Shown: piece after piece, positions 54,571-64,000 of the stretch
Layout of the letters: every line of letters begins with the position of its first letter
Position numbering within the stretch: the first letter of the stretch is position 1
DNA from: Hygrocybe punicea
Taxonomy: Eukaryota > Basidiomycota > Agaricomycetes > Agaricales > Hygrophoraceae
Assembly (NCBI GenBank): GCA_963556145.1
Contig: OY744469.1
Span: 5,366,767 to 5,430,766, forward strand
DNA length: 64,000 bases
Reading direction: 5' to 3'
Made by a program: the position numbers and the translations under genes
Notes under the pieces: generated by a model
What the model was told of the DNA's origin: nothing
What the model saw: only the letters and a program-made list of their open reading frames with translations
Database searches by the model: none

Positions 54571-55126
54571 TTCGCATCCGCAACTCTTGCATTTCGTTCT
54601 TATCTATCGCAACACGCTAGTTTCAGTGGTATCATGATGGGTATTCTAGCCCCTCTAGCGAAGTTCCTCACACAACAACCGGTCGGTCGCCGTGATAAGG
54701 TGGCAGCACCGTGTTTCGGTTACTATCGCTTTGTGGGAGGGCTTTGTGGAAGGGTTTTCTGCTCTCAAGCAATTGCAATCAGAGATGCAGGCCGCAATCA
54801 CCGCCTATGTCGATGTGAATGCCGAGACGCCAGACCAAGTCGCAGTCCATAACTATGGGAACTTCGGTGCCTGCGTTCCTTTCACTTTGAACGGCAATAC
54901 CATTACCAGTTTGGAAACCGATGCCTGGGCCAAGTGTTTCTTATACTTGTCTGTTTCCTCCTCTCTTCGACATTCATGTTCATTAATCCTTTCTTAGGGC
55001 AGTCATTGTCCCTCCCAATATTATTAATGTTCCTCTTTGTGATGTAAGAAATGTCATCACCTGTAGTCGTATTCTTGTACCCCATCCACAACAGCAGCAA
55101 ACATTGAGCTGCATTCCGCCTCCGTC
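54571..55126 (+). other. Coding-like fragment of unknown family
   Basis: Plus-strand frame with IALWEGFVEGFSALKQLQSE, MQAAITAYVDVNAETPDQVA and CVPFTLNGNTITSLETDAWA at about 54725-54930. Not clearly part of the LodA-like fragment. No Met start or conserved domain recognised. Confidence 0.25.
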
Positions 55127-55876
55127 ATGATCGTCGGCATTTCAAGTTTTCGCGCTAAAAATCTTGCGTATAAATGTGCTTCACAATGTCGGAACACGAA
55201 GGGATGTTGCACTTCCTCTGAGCACAGTATCCGAGACCGGCTCCGCGCCCTCCTTCGTGAGACTGCCCAACCCGTCGCCGTCGTGACCTCCGCAATGCCG
55301 GCTGAGGCTGCTGGCGCTCACTCCCTCTATCACGGTGCAACGCTGTCTTCATTCACCTCCATTGCTTTGGATCCATATCCGCTCGTTACATTCTCTCTTC
55401 GTCTTCCATCCAGAATGGCAACGTCTCTCAAATCCACTCGATCACACTTGTCGATATCAGCATCAGCATCACCACCCCACATGGTCGTAAATATTCTATC
55501 GGCGACACAGGCATCCGTTGCCATCACATTCTCGCGACCAGACCTGCACCGCGAACCATTCTCATCTATTCCCTATTTCCTGAGCGAGGACGGTTTGCCA
55601 ATATTGGAGGGATCATTGGGTGCTCTATCATGCAAACTGGTATCACGGTCGTTGCCGTTGCATGACTTGGATTTTCTAGACAAGGGCACCGCGGAAAGGC
55701 CGCTGGACGGCCAGAGCAAGGCGTCGGAACTTTTCATTGCGCAGGTTGTCCGTGTAGAGGATGTGACACGGAAGGAGGATCAAGATGATAGCGACTTGCG
55801 GACGTTACCTTTACTATATCATCGACGAAGTTTTACCAGCTGTGATATACCATTTCATTCCAAACTCAATACCTGA
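55127..55876 (+). CDS. Flavin reductase-like FMN-binding protein
   Basis: Single-exon 249-residue protein with the split-barrel flavin-reductase pattern. RLRALLRETAQPVAVVTS is followed by the FMN-binding block GATLSSFTSIALDPYPLVTF, then SLRLPSRMATSL, HMVVNILSATQASVAITFSR and a C-terminal GALSCKLVSRSLPLHD. Such proteins bind FMN and reduce or carry flavin; the partner and pathway are not evident. Fungal homologues are often mitochondrial, and the first 25 residues are basic and Cys/Ser-rich with few acids, compatible with a targeting peptide. The first Met of the frame was taken; a start nearer SSEHSIRDRL cannot be excluded. The 3' end lies about 150 bp from the convergent POL1 stop codon. Confidence 0.78.
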   Translation: MIVGISSFRAKNLAYKCASQCRNTKGCCTSSEHSIRDRLRALLRETAQPVAVVTSAMPAEAAGAHSLYHGATLSSFTSIALDPYPLVTFSLRLPSRMATSLKSTRSHLSISASASPPHMVVNILSATQASVAITFSRPDLHREPFSSIPYFLSEDGLPILEGSLGALSCKLVSRSLPLHDLDFLDKGTAERPLDGQSKASELFIAQVVRVEDVTRKEDQDDSDLRTLPLLYHRRSFTSCDIPFHSKLNT

Positions 55877-56029
55877 TATCCAAGTTCCACCACTTACAGA
55901 AGCAAGTTGACACTCGTTGTATCTGAAGATAGCATCAAAAATTACTAGAATGGTTGACCAGAATACAGCATGGTATCGGTACATCAGCAGCCCAAAAACT
56001 TGATAATTAACGAATACAGATGTTTGTTC

Positions 56030-59000
56030 TTAGACCTTCATAAACGAGAACAGTCCACTGAGCTCAACCCATCTACGTCCGCACCGGTTCAGATATTTCT
56101 CAACACTGTCCGTCATAGTCTGGAGAAACTCGGCATTCAAATCTGTCAGGGCAAGGACTTCGTCTATGTCGATTATTGTTTTCCTTTGTCAACCCAGGGA
56201 GTGGATAAAGGGAGTTACGTAGCAAAATAACTCACCGTACTTGGTCGTTCCACGGGCAGCCTTGATAGCCTTTTCAGAGCTAAACAGGTACGAGTAGTAC
56301 ATGAGCTGATTGTAGAGTTGTTCATCCGAGTACTGCAGAACAAAAGACGTCAACTATCTGTCATTCTACTGAATCAAGATCGTACATACCTCAAAAGAAA
56401 CACGGCCTCGACACCCACGCCGTAGACATCTCCAACCGTACACTCCCATCATACGTGTCCGATTGCCGCACGTCGTGTCATCGCAGACCGTCCAGTGTTC
56501 ATAATATCTGCCAATATGCTCTCGTATCTGTACCTCCAGCTGCATTTGTAGGCTCGCCGTGTTCAAGAACTTCTTGCACGAGAGGCATGTGGGGCCGGAA
56601 GACCGCAAAATAGAAGACTATTTTTTTGAGATAAATAAATAAAGGAAACGCATAGTTACAAGGGGTGTGCGTGAAACACTTGCCTCGCGATCACATATAA
56701 AATCGAAGGGCTGTTGTACTTCGCAATAACGACATCGAACAATAAATGGCTGTGCATCCTTGAACCGCTCCTTGTCTGATATTTGTGAACCGAAGGCAGA
56801 AAACGACCATTCGGCTCCCCCTGCCGCAGCAGAACTGCGATACCGTCCAGGATCCAAACCTGCATCCATCGATACATATATAAATAAATCAAGACGGGGG
56901 AAAGTGGAAGGATAAGCGAGCCCTTACCAAGACTTTCAGCTAACCGAGAACGATCAGTGCCTTCAATAGGCTCACACAACCGTTCGATAGGGGGAAGCAC
57001 TTGTTGCGATAGGTAATACTCGTAATCTACGCAATTCAGAGCGGATGTCCATCACGAGTTTCAAGTGATTCCTTACCAATTTTAAGGCCACTATTTCGGC
57101 GGACCTCCTCCGGATGGTTGGCTCTGTCCGCTTGTCCCGACTTGGCTGATTCCTCTCCCTCCTTAAGACAGAATAAGTAGGGTATAACATCGCCAGCCCG
57201 AGCGTTACCGCCTCTGGATTTCATCCGTAAAGCGACTTGAACATGTGGCAGACTTTTCTTATCGGGGTAGTCCTCGGGGTTCTTACCCAATCGCTTTTTT
57301 TTGTTTTGCAGTTTGATTAGTAGCACGAATCTAAACGCACGGGGTTGTACGGGAACAAACCTTGAAGACAATGAAGTCCTCCAACTTCACTTTGCCTTGG
57401 CGGACATTTTCCCCAACGGAAGCCAGATAGTCGTGGATATTTGCAACGACGGTTTCCGTAGCTTCTGTACATAAAATTTGATCCAGTACATATCTAGAAC
57501 AAACGTACGTACGTACGTACTCAGATGGATTGCGGTGACAAGATCCAATGCAAAACTCACTGTGAGACAGCTTTGGACAAAGCACAGTATTCTCTTCGGA
57601 TCATATCGAGTCCCTTGACTTCTGTAGTAGTCCTAGTACCATCCTCGACCTTAAGAGCCGCATATTTTTTCTTTTGTAATAGAAGGAGCCTCTGGAAAAC
57701 ACTGTCTAAATCGATCTCGAGGAGCTTATACCGGTCGTTGACAGCTTTCTTGAATTCAGCCGAGATCTTGAGGGCCTCGGATAATTCGGTGACATTTGAG
57801 TTGACGAAGACGGAGTCCGTGTCACCATATACAACCTGTCAATATTAAAGACGCAGCTTAAATGTCCTGCAGGACTGGTCAAAAAAAAAAGGAAGGTCTC
57901 ACATCAAGTTGAAGACTTTCTGCCAACTCCCGCGTATGGGTTAAGATTTCACGCCCCTTGAACGTGGTCAAGGCAGCCAACGGCCGGGCGTAGAAACGTG
58001 AGTACTCAAATCCAAGGCATCCGTACATGCTGTTGGCGGTGAGTTTGAGAGCCATTTGTTTGATATCGTACTTTGAGCCCCCGGCAAAGCGGTTGTCAGC
58101 TGAATTAGGAAAAAGAACATCGTGCCTCACTCCCTACCTGAAGACGCTTAGCTGGCGAAGTGGTTTTGTCTTTCATCAAAGCCTTGACTTGCCGGCGACG
58201 ATTGACGAGGGTGGCAATGAGTCGAGGTAAAACCCCTTGTGGGACGTCAGGTGAAGGCGGTTCTGGAATCGCTTCACCATCCTGCAAAAAATCAGTGATA
58301 CGAAATGAAAGTACAGTTTTCATACAAGGACTAACATCATCCGCTCTGTCAACTGTTGTAAAGTCGATGTTGTACTCTTGTATGATACTCGGATAAAGCG
58401 AATTAAAATCCATGACGAGGATATACTTGTCCCAAAGCCCCCTCTTAGGCTCGAAAACAAGACCACCCTTGTACTTGTCTCTCTTACCCTTGGTGGTCTT
58501 GGCGGCGTCCGGATCATTGTTCTGAGGCTCTATCTTAACTGCTGCAGCTTTCTTGCCCCATAGTTTGTCGGGACAGACATATTTGAGGCGGTGGAACTCA
58601 TGCAACAGAATGTATTCGTTCCTTTCAGCTCGACCACCATTGAGCGTCTTGTTCCTGATGGAGATCATCAAATATTTTGAGTCAGCAAGGAGGCAAGCAA
58701 CCACTCAGAGGATGAGGGAGTATAATTCACCATGAATTTCCTGCAAGATTAGTCAACTGCTTCGTCAACGGTAAAATTTGCACACGGGCAGCTATCGCCA
58801 TCTGATAGTGCGCATCCAACGCGCAATGGCGCACGAAGGTGAGCAACATATCAGGGGAGCTCACACTTCCATCTAGGTAGGAAGCGGTATCATCGGGATC
58901 GATATCTTGCCTCTCGCTCTTCAACAACGTTCTGCACATTTCAGTCAATGACCACGTGGTCGAGGAAATCATGTCCTAAGCACGGCGAAAAGATCGCTTA

Positions 59001-61540
59001 AACCGTCAGGTCGAAATGTAACAAAGAAAATAACATTCCTTGGCTACGTCACTGGCAAGATCGCAAAGCAACCGTCCATTGAGGAATTTGATATTTGTAC
59101 CTTGTCTAGTAATAGTAGGCCATTTGGAGCGTCGGAAACGGCCGATCCTGGACCAGTGATCCGCCTTGAGCTCACGCATGCGATGGAGCAATACGTCAAG
59201 CGATACACCCAAAAAGTCATGCCCAACGACGACGTCTGGATCTGCTTTGTGGATTGTTACTGTCAAGACAGATACATGTGGGAACCAGTAAGCAGCGGAA
59301 ATGCAGGAGAGCGTACTGAGAAGACTGCTGAGTAGCATGCGCTCATTCTTCATGAGAGAAATGGATCCCTTATCGTTTGCCTTTGCTCGAGCCTCAAATT
59401 GAGGCGGGAATCGGTCTAGAGGTCTCACGAATGTGTGAACGCTACAGGGCAGCTGTTCTGGTGGTGTTGGATCGTCAATTTGGACTAGTCCACCAAGACA
59501 ACGCGATGAGTGCGAGCAGCATATACCTCCACAACAACTTACTGTTGTGCCATATTCGAGCAGTAGTGCAAACAACCTCGCAATTATTCTCCTTGTGATT
59601 CATGATGGTGCGGACGGTCAGACTCATCACTGTAAGCGGCGGCATGTCTTTGGGCGCTTCTTGGTCTGTCTCGGGGAATGGGTTGATGTCTTTCGGATCG
59701 GAAACGGTGGCTTCCAGTTTACACCAGGAAATCTGTGAATAAGCGACTTCTTGAATCCAAGAAAAGAGTCGACGACTGGAATGAAAGGACTGACCCCCTT
59801 GTTGTCGATCTTCGGGTTCTTGACTTTGAGCCAACATGGGCCCATTATTTTCCGTTTCAACACCAGCAACTCAAACGCGCTTGTATTGGTCCCAAAAACG
59901 CGGGATATATTGGGGCTGGATGCATTACTTGGTATTTGGGGTTCTGCCAAACTTCTTTCAGCTTCACGTCCAAACGGTGCCGAGGATCAGACAACGATAC
60001 CGTCAAACCCATAGACAACCTTGAGCCATTGCGTTTCTTCTCTAGGCACGTCGCTTTCCCCAAAGGCATATTTTCTCTTGACGAATTTGGCTTTCCAGGC
60101 TTTGATCCCCATCTTTTTCCTCACCCTATCGAAGTCTTCGTACACGCTCTCCATATCGGGAATCACGTCAGTCTCGTGTAACTCCCCTTCTTCGTCTTCC
60201 TCTACGCGCTTTTCACGAGGGAGAACGAAGAGGTTGCGCTGGACTCCTTCGACTGCAACGCAACACGAAACCCAGGCACCCGATGCCTTGTCCTTAAGCT
60301 TCCCAACGAAGTAGATCTTCCCGTCAAGCTCCAGATAGTCCAGCCAAAAGAAGCGCAGAGAGCCATCTGGTTCCAGAGCGGAGATATTGTTCGGGTTGAC
60401 GGAGATTGCAGAAGTGAGTGGACCGAGGGTGTCTTCGGCAACAACACTGAGGGAGTCGTAAACAGATAGCCAGGATGGGGCACTATCTTGCTTCTTGATT
60501 GAACGGCTGGGATCGGGATCCACGGCTTTTTTCGACTCCTTGACTTTCCACTTTGGTTTCGTGTCGACGTCGTGGAAAACATCGTCGTCCACGTCCATGA
60601 AGGCGTCCATGTCGACATCATCAAAGGAGCCGTTAAAAGACGAGTCATCGTCATCTGTCCCACTGTGTACGGCCATGTGGGCAATCCACTCGATGGCCGG
60701 CGTCAAACCGCTCGTATCAATCTTGACCTTTTTGTTCGGACTCGTGATGTCATCGCTAGAAGGTGGTCCGGTTCCAAATCCATCATCCCAAGGACCGTCA
60801 GAAGATATGTCTCCATTGTCATACAAAGCAGGCTTCCCACGGTGAATCGTACGTCCTGATGTAACGGGAGAGGATGATGGAGGGTCCTGTTCATATTCCG
60901 GGGAGGGCTTGCGTTTGCGGGATTTCTTGACGATGGACGTAGTGGGAAGTGTGTCCATTGTACCAAGGATTGAAGACATGAAGTCGTCTTCTTGCTCAGC
61001 AGACACGACAGGTCTGTAAGCGCTGATGGAAGGAATAACAGACGGTGGGGGTGGAGCCTTTGGTTTCGCTTTGCCTTTTCCAGGATTACCTTTGGCTTTC
61101 TTGGCAGCTGCTGCTGGCGATGATAAGACCAATGTTAATTGAATGGCTTGAAAAACTTACACTTGTTCGCTCTACTATATTCCTCATCCGAATCCTCTCC
61201 AGCCCCAGCCCCATCCCCACCAGTCCAATCATCCATACCATTGTCCATGTAGCCCTCAACGCCATCATCAACGACGAAATCATCCCTCTGTAGTCTTCTT
61301 CGAACAATACTCTTGTACTGATCTTCTGTGACTTCGTCGTACAAGTCGACATCGGCTTCCTCCTATGTCAACCAAATGTGATGAATCTGTGTCCTCCAGA
61401 CAAAACACCAAATTGCTCGCAGAGCCAAAAAAAACTTTGAAACGAACTTTCCATGAACGACTCCCACCCTCGCGGGCACGTTTGTATTCCGCGAGTTTGT
61501 CGAGTTTTGATTTTTTTTCGCGCCGAGAACGTTCCGCCAT
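56030..61540 (-). CDS. POL1: DNA polymerase alpha catalytic subunit
   Basis: Family B replicative polymerase that extends RNA primers with primase in the nucleus. The gene runs the full length, from [20 protein letters not shown] to a stop at 56032-56030, over more than a dozen exons. Exons that can be fixed: 61540-61448, 61362-61161, 61113-60001, 59943-59795, 59732-59543, 59484-59317 and the last, 56163-56030. Order of parts: a Lys/Asp-rich N-terminal region (including the catalytic-subunit N-terminal motif [17 protein letters not shown]), then [20 protein letters not shown], the exonuclease-like domain with [11 protein letters not shown], and [20 protein letters not shown]. Polymerase region II ([19 protein letters not shown]), region III ([18 protein letters not shown]) and region I ([11 protein letters not shown]) follow. 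Two C-terminal zinc clusters (CRYC..C and CLSC..CDDTTC..CLRRGC) complete it. No defect was seen. It is divergent with the MYND gene. Confidence 0.93.
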
Positions 61541-61889
61541 TGTTGGGATTGACTGGCAGACGGTCAAGTGAGATGAAGAGCGATGGCGACGCGTTCAAAT
61601 GAGCGGGAGGATTGTTGCCAGCGCCAGTGAGTGCTTTGCGCGTAAACAACCGCAAAGCAATATTACAGCCGATTCGGAAATGCGACCTTCCCACCGTGAC
61701 CTTGGTCGATGGCCAGATGGCTCCAGGCCAGTGAAGGGTACGCGAGGTGCAGCCACTTCGGTAAAACTACGCGAAGTGCAGATACCTCGGCAAAACACTA
61801 CTTAAAACCCACGCCCGAAATCCTTTACCGCCATCACTACCATCGCCACTATTGTCCCTTCGAGTCGTCCATCATCACCTCTACCACCT
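61541..61889. promoter_or_regulatory. Divergent POL1 / MYND-gene promoter region with cell-cycle-type motifs
   Basis: 349 bp between divergent start codons. ACGCGT at 61589-61594 lies about 49 bp upstream of the POL1 ATG and matches the MluI cell-cycle box used by MBF for S-phase genes in yeasts. TTTGCGCG at 61635-61642 matches an E2F-type site. Two similar segments, ACGCGAGGTGCAGCCACTTC and ACGCGAAGTGCAGATACCTC (about 61740 and 61768), are tandem copies with CGGTAAAACTAC/CGGCAAAACACT after them. Function is inferred from motifs only. Confidence 0.45.
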
Positions 61890-63504
61890 ATGCCAGATGA
61901 TAAAAATATCTCCTTCTTTTCTGGCAGGTTCAAGATCCCCAGCATCCAATCCGATCCTTTGCGCTGGAACAAACAATGGGAGAAAGTCTTACCCACACTC
62001 TCCTCCTCAGACGATGTCTATTCGATGTTGAGCCAGGTGTGGGAAACCAGCAAGTGGGACCCGGCACAACTCGCCCGCGAGGCCCAGAACCTCAGGGACA
62101 AGACGTGTAAACTCCAAGGAACGATAGTTCACTTATGGGACGAGGTAGGCGACGACGGGCTCTTCGTTTCGGCATGGCTACTCTTGGAGGACAATGAGCG
62201 CAAGCGCCATCTGTTCAACGGATTAAAGGGGGCGTGTGAGCAGGCGTCGTGGGGCGAGGACGCCCGTGCGATGTGCCCTGAGATTACTCAGACCCTCATG
62301 TTGCAGCGAAGGGGCCAGGCATTCATCGATTTCATTGGTGATTACGCAAAGGGGATAAAGGGCGTGGACCCGACTGACACTGTGTATACCTTTCCGAGTG
62401 AATGGTGGCAGAAGGCAGTGGATATATCTGCAGAACCACGTTCAGACCAGGTCGAGTCCACGTTCGTCCTCCTAACAGTCCAAAGGAATGAGTTCATTTG
62501 TGAGCCCATTGATACTTGAGTGCATTTTTTTTCGGGTCTGACTAGAAGGTGTTTCGACGGACGGTCTTCTTGGCACAGCTCGATTTCTCATAGACGCCGT
62601 AATGTCGGTTCTGCACGATTTGTCCCTCGGCAGCCCTGGTATGGATCCAGTTACCGATATCCTGAAAGCCGATTCAAATTTTGCGAGGAGCTGGGCTCAC
62701 GCGATGTCTACCATGCGTGACAAACCTCTTATTCGCTGCGAGAACTGCGCCAAAAGCCCTGAGGAGATTGGGGGGAACGTAAAATTCATGGCGTGCAGCA
62801 GCTGTAAGTCCAAGCTAGATTTTACCATGCATTATTGTTCACAGTGAGCGTTTATTCCTCATTGTCATCATTACTCTGATGGGTTCCTTCATAAATATAG
62901 AGCGTGTCAGAAACAAGACTGGCGCCGCCACAAAAAGCACTGCGGTAAAATGAAAGTATCGAAGAAGCTCAGCGGCACTGCCGAGGACCCCTTTTGGGCG
63001 TTCCCTACACTCCCTGACCATATCAAACACTCCCCCTTACCGTCCGGTAATGTTCCCATTACTTCTATGGGTTTTGGGACCCCTCACCCCTCGCGCCCGC
63101 ACTCCCCGGCCCTCCAGAGGCAAGTCTCCCTCATCACCGGCGACAAGGATGCAGAGTACTTCCTCTTCGACGATACGGATCGTCCCATCCGCTTTACGGT
63201 TTACGATATGTGGACCAAGATGGCGTTTCGGCTGCTTCGCTCGGACGCCATGTTCAGTGCCGAACAGAGTGGTCTTGAGGCCATCGCGGAGTATTTGATC
63301 AAGTTCATGGGACAGAAGCCGGGATTGAGTCGGGAGAGGATTTTGGGGCAGTTCAGCCGAGAGTATGGTTGCGATGCTACGGAGAAGGTGACAGAGTTTG
63401 AAAGAATGGCGGTAGTGAATGGATATGAACCTGGAACTACCTTTTTGGAGACGATGAGCAAGAGCTTGGCATCTGCTGCGCCACTGTTGGCGAAGATGGG
63501 TTGA
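61890..63504 (+). CDS. MYND zinc-finger protein
   Basis: Three exons (61890-62499, 62549-62843, 62901-63504) with 49- and 57-bp introns give a 502-residue protein. Residues 267-316 form a MYND zinc finger: CENC, ACSSC, HYCSQACQKQDWRRHKKHC, with the full set of Cys/His ligands, split by the second intron. The N-terminal 200 residues are helical and Trp-rich (FSGRFKIPSIQSDPLRWNKQ); the C-terminal region (EYFLFDDTDRPIRFTVYDMW, EAIAEYLIKFMGQKPGLSRE) is unlike SET or other partner domains I know. MYND fingers usually mediate protein-protein contacts; the role here is unknown. No membrane or signal segment. It shares a 349-bp divergent promoter region with POL1. Confidence 0.85.
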
Positions 63505-63728
63505 TAGGAAGTCTCTGTTTCGGTTGTGTAGGTTCATTGGGGTTTGATTTTCTTTTCGCTGTTCTGATCTATATGTTCAATCGCTGTGTCAAAGTCGGGA
63601 ATAATAACCGAGAATTGTTCATTCCACATGGTACTAGAAAAGGGCCATGAAAACCGGCTCGATGCTTTACGAGCCAAACTAGAGCCTACAGGCATTCTTG
63701 TGTACGGTTATACCCGTATTGCCACACC

Positions 63729-63998
63729 TTACGTATCTCTATGTTCAACAATCTTTCCTTCTTCAATTGAGAAACGTCGATTCTTCAGCCAATCCTTGCG
63801 TTGGCCTTCATGCATTCGTGAAAGCGGCCTCATAAGGGTATGCACAGGATCACTGGCAGCCGTAACATGATCCCCGATCGTGCTCTTGGACAGTTCCACC
63901 GCATCCCCATATAAGTGCGGTGTGGGTTGCTTGATTAGGGTTATGGCCATCAACAACGCCAAGAGGAGCAAGAGGATAACGAGTCCTATGGTGTTCAA
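63729..63998 (-). CDS. Partial membrane protein at window edge
   Basis: Minus-strand frame open to the end of the window, so the true start may lie beyond it. An N-proximal hydrophobic segment (TIGLVILLLLLALLMAITLI) is followed by about 60 soluble residues ending MHEGQRKDWLKNRRFSIEEG, with a stop at 63729. The layout suggests a single-pass or C-terminal membrane segment. No family is recognised. Frame choice rests only on the clear transmembrane helix. Confidence 0.4.
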   Translation of the reverse strand: MNTIGLVILLLLLALLMAITLIKQPTPHLYGDAVELSKSTIGDHVTAASDPVHTLMRPLSRMHEGQRKDWLKNRRFSIEEGKIVEHRDT

Positions 63999-64000
63999 GC

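Overview
The window looks like nuclear DNA of a filamentous basidiomycete, most likely an agaricomycete mushroom-forming fungus. The evidence is protein genes with several short introns (about 50-120 bp, GT..AG), and abundant fungal transposon families, including a Plavaka-type CACTA transposase with a basidiomycete-like sequence. No species is claimed.

Layout. (1) 1-12.2 kb: a Pro/Ser-rich protein built of 54-residue repeats (257-1726), then a pile of broken retrotransposons. These are a minus-strand copia (gag, LTR 4254-4496), Ty3/gypsy pieces on both strands (gag +, pol -) with head-to-head LTR starts, and a plus-strand copia pol with its 3' LTR (11976-12242). Two related hAT-type miniature elements (6699-7770 and 10695-11503) sit inside these retroelements, each with a perfect 8-bp target duplication. 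(2) 12.27-15.15 kb: two host genes on the minus strand, ADE1 (SAICAR synthetase) and an archaemetzincin-type metalloprotease. (3) 15.2-19.8 kb: a 1.7-kb purine (GGA/GGGA) tract and a 149/150-bp minisatellite, bounded by an inverted CATCAGTAAAACA motif. (4) 19.8-25.3 kb: a degenerate reading frame with hydrophobic segments and a decayed hAT transposase (about 21560-24549). (5) 25.3-40.5 kb: a nested transposon complex. A degenerate minus-strand repeat is interrupted by an 8.1-kb hAT element (26768-34865, TSD CTCGAGTT). That element is itself interrupted by a 4.25-kb palindromic foldback element (29951-34202, 10-bp repeat CTGCACAAGA). A 200-N gap lies in the palindrome. A Plavaka transposase remnant (about 36190-39378) and another hAT-type miniature element (39471-40478) follow. 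(6) 40.58-44.28 kb: a pogo/Tc1-mariner element with TIRs and TA duplication, whose transposase is nearly whole but carries three in-frame stops. (7) 45.0-47.5 kb: a long-TIR element made of two inverted 646-bp palindromes around a 1.19-kb interior, flanked by the 10-bp repeat TAGACATGTA. (8) 47.5-52.3 kb: little that can be recognised. (9) 52.35-63.5 kb: a gene-rich end with an alpha/beta hydrolase, a LodA-like oxidase pseudogene fragment, a flavin-reductase-type protein, the DNA polymerase alpha catalytic subunit (POL1) and a divergent MYND zinc-finger protein. A partial membrane protein lies at the window edge.

The host genes are dispersed housekeeping functions (purine synthesis, replication, hydrolysis, flavin chemistry) and do not form a cluster. 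The repetitive middle records successive nested insertions. Many of its inactivating stops are TGA at positions where the family normally has Arg, which suggests C-to-T decay at CGA codons. I did not see a clearly new enzymatic system. The most unusual structures are the two palindromic elements with 10-bp flanking repeats.
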